64,000 nucleotides of DNA from Halospeciosus flavus (GTDB lineage: Archaea; Halobacteriota; Halobacteria; Halobacteriales; Halobacteriaceae): contig NZ_CP122312.1 in assembly GCF_029814175.1 (NCBI RefSeq), positions 2,232,001-2,296,000 on the forward strand. The letters run 5' to 3'. The notes beneath the pieces were generated by a model, which was not told the origin of the DNA, ran no database searches, and was given only the letters and a program-made list of their open reading frames with translations. Every line of letters starts with the position of its first letter. Positions within the stretch are counted from its first letter, which is position 1. The position numbers and the translations under genes were made by a program. Positions 14,916 through 23,921 of the stretch are shown here, in pieces.

Positions 14916-16889
14916 GTGAGCACCCTCGACGACGACCCGTTCGAGGAGCAACGCGAGGACGTCGACAGCGCCATGCGCCGGTTGTTCACCGACTACGGTC
15001 GGGAGAACCGGAGCGCGGCCGTCGTCGGCGTCGTCGCGAGCATCTTCGCTCGGGTCCTCGACCTCGCGCCGCCCGTCCTCCTCGGCTACGCCATCGACAC
15101 GGTCATCCGGGACGAGAAAGCCTTCTTCCCGTTCCTCCCCGGCGGGTGGCTCCCCGCCGACGACGCCGGCCGCGTCCTCTTCGTTTCCGGCCTCATCGCC
15201 GGGTCGTTCCTCTTCGGTGCGGGCTTCCACTGGCTCCGCAACTGGGGGTGGAACAGTTTCTCCCAGCACGTCCAGCACGCCGTCCGAACCGACACCTACG
15301 ACGAGATGCAGCGGCTGAACATGGACTTCTTCGCCGCCAAGCAGACCGGCGAGATGATGTCCATCCTCTCGAACGACGTGAACAGACTGGAGCGCTTCCT
15401 CAACGACGGAATGAACTCGGCGTTCCGCCTGAGCGTGATGGTGGTGACCATCGCCGCCGTCCTCTTCTACTACAACTGGCAACTCGCGTTCGTCGCGCTC
15501 GTCGCCGTCCCGCTCATCGGCTGGTTCACCTACCGCTTCGTCCAGACTATCCAACCGAAGTACGCCGACGTCCGCTCCTCGGTGGGTCAACTCAACTCCC
15601 GACTGGAGAACAACCTCGGGGGAATCCAGGTCATCAAGGCCGCCAACACCGAGGACTACGAGTCCGAGCGCGTCGAGGACGTCTCCGAGGACTACTTCGA
15701 CGCCAACTGGGACGCCATCGACACGCGAATCAAGTTCTTCCCCGCGCTGCGGGTCATCTCGGGTGTGGGCTTCGTCCTCACGTTCGCCATCGGCGGGTGG
15801 TGGGTCGTCGCCGGACCGCCCCTCTTCTTCACTGGGACGCTCTCGGCCGGCGAGTTCGTCACGTTCATCCTCCTCAGCCAGCAGTTCATCTGGCCGATGG
15901 CCCAGTTCGGGCAAATCATCAACATGTACCAGCGTGCCCGCGCGTCCTCCGAGCGCATCTTCGGCCTGATGGACGAACCCTCGCGTATCGAGGAGAATCC
16001 CGACGCCGACCCCCTCGACGTCGAGGCGGGTGAGGTCGTCTACGACGACGTGACGTTCGGGTACGGAGACGGAGAGACCATCGTCGAGGACATCTCCTTC
16101 GAGGTGCCCGGCGGCGACACCCTCGCGCTCGTCGGTCCCACCGGAGCGGGGAAGTCGACCGTCCTCAAACTCCTCCTCCGGATGTACGACGTCGACGAGG
16201 GGACCATCGAGATAGACGGGCAGGACCTCCGCGACGTCACCATCCCGAGCATCCGGCGGGCCATCGGCTACGTCTCACAGGACACCTTCCTCTTCTACGG
16301 GACGGTCGAGGAGAACATCCTCTACGGGTCGTTCGACGCCGATCGCGAGGCGGTCGTCGAAGCCGCGAAAGCCGCGGAAGCCCACGAATTCATCCAGAAC
16401 CTCCCCGAGGGGTACGACACGATGGTCGGCGAGCGTGGCGTGAAACTCTCGGGCGGGCAGCGCCAGCGCGTCGCCATCGCGCGGGCCATCCTGAAGGACC
16501 CCGACATCCTGATCCTGGACGAGGCGACCTCGGACGTCGACACGGAGACCGAGATGCTCATCCAGCGCTCGCTGGACGACCTCACCGAGAACCGCACGAC
16601 GTTCACCATCGCCCACCGTCTCTCGACCATCAAGGACGCGGACCAAATCGTCGTGCTCGAAGATGGCCACATCGTCGAGCGCGGTACCCACGAGGACCTC
16701 CTCGCCGAGGACGGTCTCTACGCGAACCTCTGGGGCGTCCAGGCCGGCGAGATAGACGAACTCCCCGAGGAGTTCGTCCGTCGCGCGACCGAACGAACCG
16801 CGGAGGTCGACGTCGACGAGGAAGGCGACGAACACGACGGTGACGACGCGGGCGAGTCCTCGGAAGCCTCGCCGGCACAGGACGACTGA
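14916..16889 (+). CDS. ABC exporter, fused permease and ATPase
   Basis: 657 residues with a GTG start at 14916. Residues ~1-340 form a six-helix exporter domain (FFAAKQTGEMMSILSNDVN). Residues ~360-600 are the nucleotide-binding domain with Walker A GPTGAGKST, Q-loop YVSQDTFLF, signature LSGGQRQRVAIARA, Walker B ILILDEATS and the switch His in TIAHRLST. The last ~55 residues are an acidic, disordered tail. Family knowledge: half-transporter of the MsbA/multidrug type that works as a homodimer; the substrate is unknown. A perfect 30-bp palindrome begins 4 bases after its stop. Confidence 0.95.
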   Translation: MSTLDDDPFEEQREDVDSAMRRLFTDYGRENRSAAVVGVVASIFARVLDLAPPVLLGYAIDTVIRDEKAFFPFLPGGWLPADDAGRVLFVSGLIAGSFLFGAGFHWLRNWGWNSFSQHVQHAVRTDTYDEMQRLNMDFFAAKQTGEMMSILSNDVNRLERFLNDGMNSAFRLSVMVVTIAAVLFYYNWQLAFVALVAVPLIGWFTYRFVQTIQPKYADVRSSVGQLNSRLENNLGGIQVIKAANTEDYESERVEDVSEDYFDANWDAIDTRIKFFPALRVISGVGFVLTFAIGGWWVVAGPPLFFTGTLSAGEFVTFILLSQQFIWPMAQFGQIINMYQRARASSERIFGLMDEPSRIEENPDADPLDVEAGEVVYDDVTFGYGDGETIVEDISFEVPGGDTLALVGPTGAGKSTVLKLLLRMYDVDEGTIEIDGQDLRDVTIPSIRRAIGYVSQDTFLFYGTVEENILYGSFDADREAVVEAAKAAEAHEFIQNLPEGYDTMVGERGVKLSGGQRQRVAIARAILKDPDILILDEATSDVDTETEMLIQRSLDDLTENRTTFTIAHRLSTIKDADQIVVLEDGHIVERGTHEDLLAEDGLYANLWGVQAGEIDELPEEFVRRATERTAEVDVDEEGDEHDGDDAGESSEASPAQDD

Positions 16890-16893
16890 CGGA

Positions 16894-16923
16894 CAGTTGA
16901 ACAGTTGTACAACTGTTCAACTG
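16894..16923. repeat. perfect 30-bp palindrome built of four CAGTTG units
   Basis: The two halves are exact reverse complements. Each half is CAGTTG-AA-CAGTTG-T, so the site holds four CAGTTG/CAACTG hexamers at 8-base intervals. It lies 4 bases after the ABC exporter stop and has no T-tract. It could be an operator for a dimer-of-dimers regulator, or a transcript-end hairpin. Confidence 0.85.
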
Positions 16924-17144
16924 AGAGGTGAAGAACAGTGCGGGGCGTGGACCCCGCGCGTCCGGCGCCGCAGCGGAGTGGGGAGGCGGCGACGCCGGAC
17001 GAGAGTGTCAGACTCGGCGCCCGTCGGGCCAGGGGGAGCGGCCCGACGGGGGTTCGACGCGGCCGGCGTGGGGAGGTGGGCCGCGTCGTGTCGTGAGAGG
17101 GTCAGTCTCGGAGTGTCAGTTGGTCAGTGTGTCGATTCCGGGGT

Positions 17145-17279
17145 CTACGGACCGAGGGAGCCACAACCCCAGACGGCCAGCGTGGACTGGACCTGGGAGA
17201 GCGCGACTGCACTCGTGAACAGCGCGCCGGCGGCTTTCGGGTGTTGTGCGACCGCGTTCTGCAGGGCCTTGCGAGCCAT
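17145..17279 (-). CDS. 44-residue haloarchaeal small protein (DUF7503-like)
   Basis: 44 residues: a charged N terminus (MARKALQNAVAQHPKAAG), a hydrophobic stretch (ALFTSAVALSQVQSTLAVW) and the ending GCGSLGP. The HPK-x-x-GALFT...GP pattern resembles short haloarchaeal membrane peptides of the DUF7503 type; that family link is from memory. A TATA-like TTATTTTATTA (17303-17313) is centred about 28 bases before the ATG, arguing for real leaderless expression. It stands alone in a 500-base stretch without other genes. Confidence 0.6.
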   Translation of the reverse strand: MARKALQNAVAQHPKAAGALFTSAVALSQVQSTLAVWGCGSLGP

Positions 17280-17302
17280 CTCATTTCATACAATGCACCG
17301 TG

Positions 17303-17313
17303 TAATAAAATAA
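17303..17313 (-). promoter_or_regulatory. TATA-like box of the 44-residue protein
   Basis: TTATTTTATTA on the minus strand, the most A/T-rich spot in the area, about 28 bases from the ATG at 17279. Confidence 0.6.
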
Positions 17314-17424
17314 GTTACGGTCAGATAAGCATGAAAGAAAGTCAGGTCGGGAGAACGCTACGGGAGTAGCTACGGAAAAATCGGGGTCGGGTCGGGCAGC
17401 AGGACGGTCAGTCGCGCGCCGCTC

Positions 17425-17601
17425 TCACGGCGACCAACCACAGACCGAACACGTCACGGCGTCCGTCTCGTGGAGTCCGCCACAGTCCGGACACTGCTTC
17501 TTGTTATAGGATCGGTCCCAGGTTTCCGGGGCAGTGTCGTGGCCGCGCCGTTCGAGGAACTCGTCCAAAAGGGCGTCGTCGGACTCCTGTGCGCTCGACA
17601 T
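17425..17601 (-). CDS. HVO_0416-type zinc finger protein
   Basis: 58 residues from ATG 17601. An N-terminal acidic helix (DDALLDEFLERRGHDT) and RSYNKKQCPDCGGLHE...CSVCGW give two CX2C pairs forming one zinc ribbon. The whole layout matches the conserved haloarchaeal HVO_0416 small zinc-finger family as I remember it. An upstream in-frame ATG at 17625 is less likely. The role is unknown; nucleic-acid or protein contact is a guess. Confidence 0.8.
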   Translation of the reverse strand: MSSAQESDDALLDEFLERRGHDTAPETWDRSYNKKQCPDCGGLHETDAVTCSVCGWSP

Positions 17602-17669
17602 GCACGCTATGGTAGAACGTGCCACAGTAATAAACGTATCGGGGTGACAGGTCCACGACCCCGGTCGGG

Positions 17670-17972
17670 TCAGAACGAGTCGACGGTGTCGTCCTCGCCG
17701 GAGACGACGCCGGCGCCGCGGTCGGTGTACTCCGCGCGGCCGACCGCGTCGACGCCGACAGCCGTGAGGACCGCCTCGCGGAGGTCCTCACGCGAGCGGA
17801 AGCGGTCCTCGTCGATGCGTTCGAGGACGTCACCGAGCGTCGTCTCGCCCTCTTCGAGACCGAGGTCGTGGTCGCCGTGGCGTTCGAGCAGGTCGGCGCG
17901 CTCGACGGGGAAGTCGACGTCGTCGAGGACTCCTTCGAACTCGACGCCCCGGGTTCGAGTGTCGTCGGACAT
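17670..17972 (-). CDS. DUF5789-like haloarchaeal protein
   Basis: 100 residues. DVDFPVERADLLERHGDHDL followed by LGDVLERIDEDRFRSREDLREAVL matches the haloarchaeal DUF5789 pattern (a short alpha-helical domain like DUF2795). The C terminus is acidic and disordered. Soluble, with no metal or catalytic motif. Function unknown. It lies between the zinc-finger gene and the M32 peptidase gene on the same strand. Confidence 0.7.
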   Translation of the reverse strand: MSDDTRTRGVEFEGVLDDVDFPVERADLLERHGDHDLGLEEGETTLGDVLERIDEDRFRSREDLREAVLTAVGVDAVGRAEYTDRGAGVVSGEDDTVDSF

Positions 17973-18039
17973 AGTCGACGGTTCGCCCGACGAGTGGAAA
18001 AACGACGTGGCCGGGCGAGTCCCCTCACCGGTCTACGTC

Positions 18040-19578
18040 TCAGTAGCCATCGAGGTCGTAGAGGTCCGCGAACTTCGCGGTCAGGTAGTCGACGAAGTAG
18101 TCGGCGGTGAACGCCTCGCCAGTGGCTTCCTCGACGAGTTCGGGCGTCGTGTAGCGCGCGCCGTGCTGGTGAACGTTCTCGCGGAGCCACGTACGGAGGT
18201 CCTCGAAGTCGCCGTCGCGGACTTTCGCGTCGAACTCGTCGACCTCCTCGCGGACCGTCGCGTCGAGTTGCGCGGCGAGGACCGACCCAAGCGAGTAAGT
18301 CGGGAAGTAGCCGAAGTTGCCGTGCGACCAGTGGATGTCCTGCAGGCAGCCCTCGGCGTCGGAGTCCGGGCGGATGCCGAGGTACTCCTCGTACTTGTCG
18401 TTCCAGACCTCGGGAACGTCCTCGACGGCGAGGTCGCCCGCGATCAGGTCGCGCTCGATCTCGAAGCGGACCACGATGTGCATGTGGTAGGTGAGTTCGT
18501 CCGCCTCGACGCGGATGAGGTTGTCCTCGTAGACGCGGTTGGCCGCCTCGTAGAACTCCCGCGCCGAGACGTCGTCGAGACCGTCGAAGGCGTCGCGGAC
18601 GCGCTCGGCGTTGTGTTCCCAGAAGGCCTCGGTGCGGCCGACGTGGTTCTCCCAGAGCCGCGACTGCGACTCGTGGACGGTCAGGTCGCGGGATTCACCG
18701 AGCGGCGTGCCGAACTCCTCGCGCGGGAGTCCGAGGCTGTAGAAGGCGTGGCCGAACTCGTGGACCGTCGCCATCAGCGCGCCGAGCGGGTCGGACTCGT
18801 CGAAACGCGTCGTGATGCGCGAGTCGAACTGGTTGCCGGAGGTGAAGGGGTGACTGGAGGTGTCGAGGCGACCGTGCTCCCAGTCGTAGCCGAGGTCGTC
18901 GAGGATGTCGCGGGAGAGGTCCTCCTGGACGTCTTCGGGGTACTCCCCACCCTCGAAGGGTGAGGCGAGGTCGGCGTCGCTCTCACGGATGTCGTCGAGG
19001 AGCGGGACGAGTTCGTCACGGAGGCGCTGGAGGACGTCTTCGGCGGTGTCGAGACCGAGGTACGGTTCGTACTCCTCGAAGAGCACCTCGTAGGCGTCGC
19101 GGTCGGGGTCGATGTGTTCGGCGTACTCTCGCTTCAGTTCGACGAGTTTCTCCAGGTAGGGGGCGAACTGCGAGAAGTCGTCCTCGGCGCGGGCCTGCTC
19201 CCAGGCGGGGAGCGCCTCGGAGGTCGTCTCCGAAATCTCCTCGACGAGCGTCTGTGGGACGCGCTCGGCGCGGCGGTACTCGCGGTCGATCTCCCGGACG
19301 ACCGCCGCCTGCGTCGGCGAGAGGTCCTCGTCTTCGAGTTCGTCGAGGGAGTCGGCGATCTCGTCGCTCGTCAGGAGTTCCTGGTGGAGCCCCGAGAGCG
19401 TCGAGAGTTGCTTCGAGCGGGCGGGCGTACCGCCTTCGGGCATCGTCACCTGCTGGTCCCACGAGAGAACTCCCTGTGCGGACCCGAGGTTCGAGACGCG
19501 TCGGTACTGGTCGAGGAGCGTGTGGTAGGCTTCCGGTGCCCCATCGAGGTGGTCGGGGACGGCTTCGCTGTCGGCCAT
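18040..19578 (-). CDS. M32-family metallocarboxypeptidase (Taq type)
   Basis: 512 residues, normal family length. The zinc site is HEFGHAFYSLGLP (HExxH, about residues 245-257), with the family motifs ESQSRLWENHVGRTEAFWE (third ligand E) and IRVEADELTYHMHIVVRFE. Family knowledge: cytosolic zinc carboxypeptidase releasing C-terminal residues with broad specificity. It stands directly downstream of an M20 peptidase gene on the same strand (57-base gap), suggesting shared peptide turnover. Confidence 0.95.
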   Translation of the reverse strand: MADSEAVPDHLDGAPEAYHTLLDQYRRVSNLGSAQGVLSWDQQVTMPEGGTPARSKQLSTLSGLHQELLTSDEIADSLDELEDEDLSPTQAAVVREIDREYRRAERVPQTLVEEISETTSEALPAWEQARAEDDFSQFAPYLEKLVELKREYAEHIDPDRDAYEVLFEEYEPYLGLDTAEDVLQRLRDELVPLLDDIRESDADLASPFEGGEYPEDVQEDLSRDILDDLGYDWEHGRLDTSSHPFTSGNQFDSRITTRFDESDPLGALMATVHEFGHAFYSLGLPREEFGTPLGESRDLTVHESQSRLWENHVGRTEAFWEHNAERVRDAFDGLDDVSAREFYEAANRVYEDNLIRVEADELTYHMHIVVRFEIERDLIAGDLAVEDVPEVWNDKYEEYLGIRPDSDAEGCLQDIHWSHGNFGYFPTYSLGSVLAAQLDATVREEVDEFDAKVRDGDFEDLRTWLRENVHQHGARYTTPELVEEATGEAFTADYFVDYLTAKFADLYDLDGY

Positions 19579-19635
19579 GGGAAGGACTCGGACGCCGGCG
19601 CTAATGAAGCCTGTCGAAGCGGCCGTCTGGATGAG

Positions 19636-20724
19636 TCAGCTCCACGACCCGGCGAGGCGGCGGTAGGTCCGGTAACAGCGGTCGAGCACGTCGAGTGAGA
19701 CGCTCTCGTCTGCAGTGTGGGCTTCGCCCTGCTCGGAGGGACCGTAGATCACACAGGCCGTCCCCGCGTCGGCGAGCCACCCCGCGTCGGTCGCGTGGGG
19801 CTTGACGACGTGTTCGGGGATGCCGTCCTGTACCTCGCGGGCGACGTCGAGGACGACGTCGGCGAACACCTCGTCGGAACACTGCATCGGCGGGAGGTCC
19901 TGGTCGACGGTCCACTCGACGCCCGCGACCTCCTCGACGCGGTCGAGAGCGGCGCGCTCGCCGGGAACCGTCCGCTCGTCGACGGTCACCTCACAGCGCT
20001 CGGGGACGACATTCCACGCGGTCCCGCCGTCGATCTCGGTGACCGTGACGCTCCCCTCGACCGCGTGGCCGAACACCTCGGTCCGGGGAAAGTCGAGGTC
20101 GCGGATCACGTCCACGGCGTCGCACGCGCGATAAACCGCGTTCTCGCCGTTCTCGACCTCGCTGGCGTGGGCGGCCTCGCCGGTGGCGACGACGGTCGAC
20201 CCGCGACGGCCCTTGTGGGCGACGACGACGTCGGTGACGCCGTCACCCGAGTAGCCCGTCGACCCCTCGCCGACGACGGCGTAGTCGGGGGCGAACCCCT
20301 CGTCTATCGCGAAGCGTGCACCCGTCCCGCCGATCTCCTCGCCGACGAAGGAGGCGAAGACGAGTTCGCAGTCGAGGGACTCGGGATCGGCGTCGCGGAA
20401 GGCGACCATCGCGGCCGCCACGGCCCCCTTCATGTCGGCGCTCCCGCGGCCGTAGAGGCGACCGTCTTCCTCGTACACTTCGTAGTCGCCGTCCGCGACC
20501 TGCGACTCGTCCGGTTCGACCACGTCGTGGTGGCCGACGAGGGCCAGCGACTCGCCGGAGCCTTTCCGGGCGAGGACGTTCCCGCCGTTCGGAGCGTCGT
20601 CGCGAGTGACGTCGGCGTCGGTGTGTTCGCGGAGCCACGACTCGATTCGGTCGCCGACCGCCGTCTCGTCCTCGTGGGAGGGAATCGAGACGAGGTCGCG
20701 TGCGAGGTCTCGGACGTCCTGCAT
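19636..20724 (-). CDS. M20-family peptidase/deacylase (ArgE/DapE-like)
   Basis: 362 residues. Metal-binding motifs ALVGHHDVV (His, then Asp) and GRGSADMKGAVAAAM, the catalytic Glu in FVGEEIGGTGARF, a further ligand in GEGSTGYSG, and the last His in VVKPHATDAGW. A dimerisation domain occupies about residues 165-280. Family knowledge: zinc-dependent hydrolysis of amide bonds in peptides or N-acyl amino acids. No lysine or arginine biosynthetic gene is adjacent, so a specific role such as DapE is not supported. Probably linked to the M32 gene downstream. Confidence 0.9.
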   Translation of the reverse strand: MQDVRDLARDLVSIPSHEDETAVGDRIESWLREHTDADVTRDDAPNGGNVLARKGSGESLALVGHHDVVEPDESQVADGDYEVYEEDGRLYGRGSADMKGAVAAAMVAFRDADPESLDCELVFASFVGEEIGGTGARFAIDEGFAPDYAVVGEGSTGYSGDGVTDVVVAHKGRRGSTVVATGEAAHASEVENGENAVYRACDAVDVIRDLDFPRTEVFGHAVEGSVTVTEIDGGTAWNVVPERCEVTVDERTVPGERAALDRVEEVAGVEWTVDQDLPPMQCSDEVFADVVLDVAREVQDGIPEHVVKPHATDAGWLADAGTACVIYGPSEQGEAHTADESVSLDVLDRCYRTYRRLAGSWS

Positions 20725-20748
20725 GGCCGGGAGAGAGGGGACGTGGGG

Positions 20749-21156
20749 CTAAGAAGGCCCGCCACTCGACCCCGGGCCAACGTTGGATACGACGTCGAAG
20801 ACGTCTCCCCGTCGTTCGGGTTCGAGAGAGAAGCAGACGCCGTAGCCGTCAGAGAGGACGATTCGGGCGACGACGGCGTCCTCGTACGCCAGCAACGACC
20901 CGTGCAGTTCACCGAGCCGCCGGATGTTCTCGTGCCAGTCCTGGACGAGCGCCTCGAAGACGAAGTCCTCGGTGACGTTCTCCAGAACGCGTGCCAGGTC
21001 CGTGTCGCCGTACCCCTCCGAGACGTCCTCCCGGACGTACCGAACCTCCCACGCCGCCTCCGGCGCGAACTGGTGGACGACGACCGCCCGGAGGTCCTCG
21101 TCGAACCCATCGCGAATCCGGTCGACGGCTCGCTCGCACTCCTCGGGCGTGTCCAT
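20749..21156 (-). CDS. hypothetical conserved-looking haloarchaeal protein
   Basis: 135 residues from ATG 21156; the upstream frame is shadow sequence covering the next gene's promoter. It has ECERAVDRIRDGFDEDLRAVVVHQF, AAWEVRYVREDVSEGY and a C-terminal ARIVLSDGYGVCFSLEPE strand region. The pattern resembles short haloarchaeal sensor-like proteins (DUF7522 type), a guess from memory. No metal ligands. It is divergent from the PIN-ATPase-KH gene. Confidence 0.65.
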   Translation of the reverse strand: MDTPEECERAVDRIRDGFDEDLRAVVVHQFAPEAAWEVRYVREDVSEGYGDTDLARVLENVTEDFVFEALVQDWHENIRRLGELHGSLLAYEDAVVARIVLSDGYGVCFSLEPERRGDVFDVVSNVGPGSSGGPS

Positions 21157-21283
21157 GTCCGTACCTAACACACCGCTCGCCGAAAGTCTGGTGCCCGTTT
21201 TCGGGCGCGCGTGAGCGCGTAAACCGCTACCCATCGCCCGATTGGTGAACACCCTTAAGCGGGGTCCGATACTACCTTGCCCC

Positions 21284-23161
21284 ATGAAGATAGTCCCGGA
21301 CACGAGCGTAATCATCGACGGCCGTATCTCCCGAGGTGTGGAGAGCGGCGACTACGCCGGGGCCACGGTGTACGTGCCCGAGGCCGTCGTTGGCGAGATC
21401 GAGTCCCAGGCCAACAAAGGCCGACAGACCGGCTGGGAAGGTCTCGAAGAGCTACAGCGACTGGCCGAACTCGCCGACGCCGGCGAGATCGACGTCGAGT
21501 ACGTCGGCGAACGGGCCACGGAAGAACAGATCAAACGCGCCGCCGCCGGCGCCATCGACGCGGTCATCCGCGACGTCGCCCAGGAGCACGACGCGCTGTT
21601 CGTCACCTCGGACATCGTCCAGGCCGAAGTCGCGAAGGGCAAGGGCATCGACGTCGAGTACCTCGAACCCGAGGCCCGCGAACTCGAAGAACTCGGCATC
21701 GAGCAGTACTTCGACGAGCAGACGATGTCCGTCCACCTGAAGGACGGCGTCGTCCCGATGGCCAAGCGCGGCGACGTCGGGGACATCCAGTACCAGGCCA
21801 TCGGCGAGACGGAACTCGACACGGAGACGCTCAAGGAGTACGCCTCCGAAATCTACGACACGGCGCGTCGCGACGACGACGCCTTCATCGAACTCTCCGA
21901 GGAGGGCATGACCATCGCGCAGATCCGCGACATGCGTATCGCCATGGCCGAACCGCCGTTCTCGGACGGCTTCGAGATTACGGCGGTCCGTCCCATCGTC
22001 AAGACGACGATGGAGGACTACACCCACACCGAGGACCTCAAGGAGCGACTCTTAGAGCGCGACCGCGGTGTCCTCATTGCCGGGGCGCCCGGCGCCGGGA
22101 AGTCCACCTTCGCGCAGGCCGTCGCCGAGTTCCTCGACGACAGCGGCTACGTCGTGAAGACGATGGAGAAACCGCGCGACCTCGACGTCGAGAAGGACAT
22201 CACCCAGTACACGGAACTGGGCGGGTCGATGGAGAAGACGGCCGACTCCCTGCTGATGGTCCGACCGGACTACACCATCTACGACGAGGTCCGCAAGACC
22301 GACGACTTCGAGGTGTTCTCCGACATGCGCCTCGCCGGCGTCGGGATGGTCGGCGTCGTCCACGCCACCCGGCCCATCGACGCGCTCCAGCGTCTCGTCG
22401 GTCGCGTCGAACTCGGGATGATCCCGCAGATCGTCGACACCGTCGTCTACATCGAGGAGGGTGACGTCAACACCGTCTACGACGTGACGACGGAGGTCAA
22501 GGTCCCTGAGGGTCTCATGGAGGAGGACCTCGCCCGGCCGGTCATCCAGGTGAAGGACTTCGAGACGGGCAAGCCCGCCTACGAGATCTACACCTTCAAC
22601 CGCCAGGTCGTCACGGTCCCCCTCGAAGAGGGCGGCGCCGAGACGGAGGAGACCGGTGTCGACCGCCTCGCGAAGAACGAGATCGAACGCGAGATCCAGG
22701 CCGCCACGCGCGGCCCGGTCGAGGTCGAACTCCGCGGGAAGAACGAAGCCGTCGTGTACGTCTCCGAGGACGAAATCTCCCACGTCATCGGGAAGGGCGG
22801 TGGTCGCATCCAAGACATCGAGGAGCGCCTCGGAATGAACATCGACGTCCGGACGCTCGACGAACTCCCGAGCGGTAGTCGAGGGTCCAGCAGCGGCGCC
22901 GGTTCGAGCGCCGGCGGCGCGGGCGCCGAACCGCAGGGCGAGGTCGTGACTCCCGAGATCACCTCTCGGCACGTCATCCTCCCCCTCGAGAAGGGTCGCT
23001 CCGGCGAGACCGTCGAGGTCCAGGCCGACGGCGAGTACCTGTTCACCGCGACGGTCAGCCGCGGCGGCGACATCAAGGTGTCCCGTGGTTCGGCCATCGC
23101 CGAGGAACTCGAACGCGCCATCGACCGCGAACAGCAGATCACGGTCGTCGCGAACGAGTAG
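21284..23161 (+). CDS. PIN-ATPase-KH protein (PilT-type ATPase with RNA-binding domain)
   Basis: 625 residues from ATG 21284. Residues 1-140 form a PIN nuclease-like domain (VPDTSVIIDGRI, VTSDIVQAEVA). Next is a PilT/secretion-type ATPase with Walker A GAPGAGKSTFAQ at about 263 and Walker B-like region DYTIYDEVRKTDDFEV. Residues ~480-530 hold a KH domain (DEISHVIGKGGGRIQDIEERLG), followed by a Gly/Ser linker and a TRAM-like C-terminal beta domain (GRSGETVEVQADGEYLFTATV). Family knowledge: conserved in archaea and proposed to act on RNA or ribosomes. The acidic PIN residues are kept, so nuclease activity is plausible. Confidence 0.9.
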   Translation: MKIVPDTSVIIDGRISRGVESGDYAGATVYVPEAVVGEIESQANKGRQTGWEGLEELQRLAELADAGEIDVEYVGERATEEQIKRAAAGAIDAVIRDVAQEHDALFVTSDIVQAEVAKGKGIDVEYLEPEARELEELGIEQYFDEQTMSVHLKDGVVPMAKRGDVGDIQYQAIGETELDTETLKEYASEIYDTARRDDDAFIELSEEGMTIAQIRDMRIAMAEPPFSDGFEITAVRPIVKTTMEDYTHTEDLKERLLERDRGVLIAGAPGAGKSTFAQAVAEFLDDSGYVVKTMEKPRDLDVEKDITQYTELGGSMEKTADSLLMVRPDYTIYDEVRKTDDFEVFSDMRLAGVGMVGVVHATRPIDALQRLVGRVELGMIPQIVDTVVYIEEGDVNTVYDVTTEVKVPEGLMEEDLARPVIQVKDFETGKPAYEIYTFNRQVVTVPLEEGGAETEETGVDRLAKNEIEREIQAATRGPVEVELRGKNEAVVYVSEDEISHVIGKGGGRIQDIEERLGMNIDVRTLDELPSGSRGSSSGAGSSAGGAGAEPQGEVVTPEITSRHVILPLEKGRSGETVEVQADGEYLFTATVSRGGDIKVSRGSAIAEELERAIDREQQITVVANE

Positions 23162-23259
23162 CGACGACACCGTCTTCGGCCCTCCGATTTTTTGTGAGTC
23201 GGCGTCACCGTCGCTGTCGCTACTCGGTGAGAAGAGAACGGAGAGTGAGAGAATCCGAG

Positions 23260-23421
23260 TTACAGCGCGAGGAAGTCCAGCAACTGGACGACGATGCCGA
23301 AGAAGACGCCGAACGCGACGATGGTCTTCGGGTCGATCTGGATGGCGTTCGGGTCCTCGGAGTCGAAGTAGCGGACGAGTCCGGCACTGGACATCAGCCC
23401 GCCGCTCTGGCTTCCGCTCAT
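23260..23421 (-). CDS. preprotein translocase subunit Sec61-beta (SecG)
   Basis: 53 residues: a short polar N terminus ([19 protein letters not shown]), the conserved [15 protein letters not shown] and a single C-terminal helix ([18 protein letters not shown]). This is the standard archaeal Sec61-beta layout, a tail-anchored peripheral subunit of the SecYE channel. It converges with the PIN-ATPase-KH gene and is divergent from thioredoxin. Confidence 0.95.
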   Translation of the reverse strand: MSGSQSGGLMSSAGLVRYFDSEDPNAIQIDPKTIVAFGVFFGIVVQLLDFLAL

Positions 23422-23535
23422 GCACGGAGTTCGGGTCGCGTCGCGCCTAAACCTTGCGGTCGGACGGAGTCGACTACGCTACTCGCCGCGTGGGTAATCC
23501 TTATGCGCTCGGCAGGGCAAAACTGTGACAGACAC

Positions 23536-23805
23536 ATGACTGTCACCCTCAAGGACTTCTACGCGGACTGGTGTGGCCCGTGTAAGACCCAGGACCCCAT
23601 CCTCGAAGAACTCGAAGAGGAGTGGGGCGACCGCGTCGAGTTCGAGAAGATCGACGTCGACGAGAACCAGGACGTCGCCAACGAGTACCAGGTCCGCTCG
23701 ATTCCGACCATCGTCGTCGAGAACGACGAGGGCATCGTCGAGCGCTTCGTCGGCGTCACGCAGGCCGACAAGCTCGAAGACGCCTTCGAGCAGGCCGGCG
23801 CGTAA
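23536..23805 (+). CDS. thioredoxin
   Basis: 89 residues from ATG 23536. The active site is YADWCGPCKTQDP (WCGPC, about residues 10-14), with the cis-proline in VRSIPTIVV and the ending LEDAFEQAGA. Length and layout are those of a minimal thioredoxin. It reduces protein disulfides in the cytoplasm; no reductase is adjacent. The frame is open upstream but those residues are not thioredoxin-like. Confidence 0.95.
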   Translation: MTVTLKDFYADWCGPCKTQDPILEELEEEWGDRVEFEKIDVDENQDVANEYQVRSIPTIVVENDEGIVERFVGVTQADKLEDAFEQAGA

Positions 23806-23902
23806 GCGACCCGAACCCACCACCTTCTCTCGACGAATCGCCGCGTAGCGGCAGCACTGTACCCGTATCGGCGGATTCACCGCTCCAGTGATTGCTTCGG
23901 TA

Positions 23903-23909
23903 TCTTTAA
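23903..23909 (+). promoter_or_regulatory. TATA-like box of thi4
   Basis: TCTTTAA about 30 bases before the thi4 ATG at 23939, followed by a palindrome over the expected transcript start. Confidence 0.45.
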
Positions 23910-23921
23910 CTACCCCGTTGT

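Noticed and set aside
16840-17313. A 157-codon open frame spanning the end of the ABC gene and the palindrome.
   Set aside because: No domain, poor composition and no promoter; it reads antisense over the small 44-residue gene.
19717-21168. A 483-codon open frame antisense to the M20 peptidase.
   Set aside because: Composition is that of a shadow frame rich in Arg, Asp and Val; the opposite strand shows all M20 metal ligands.
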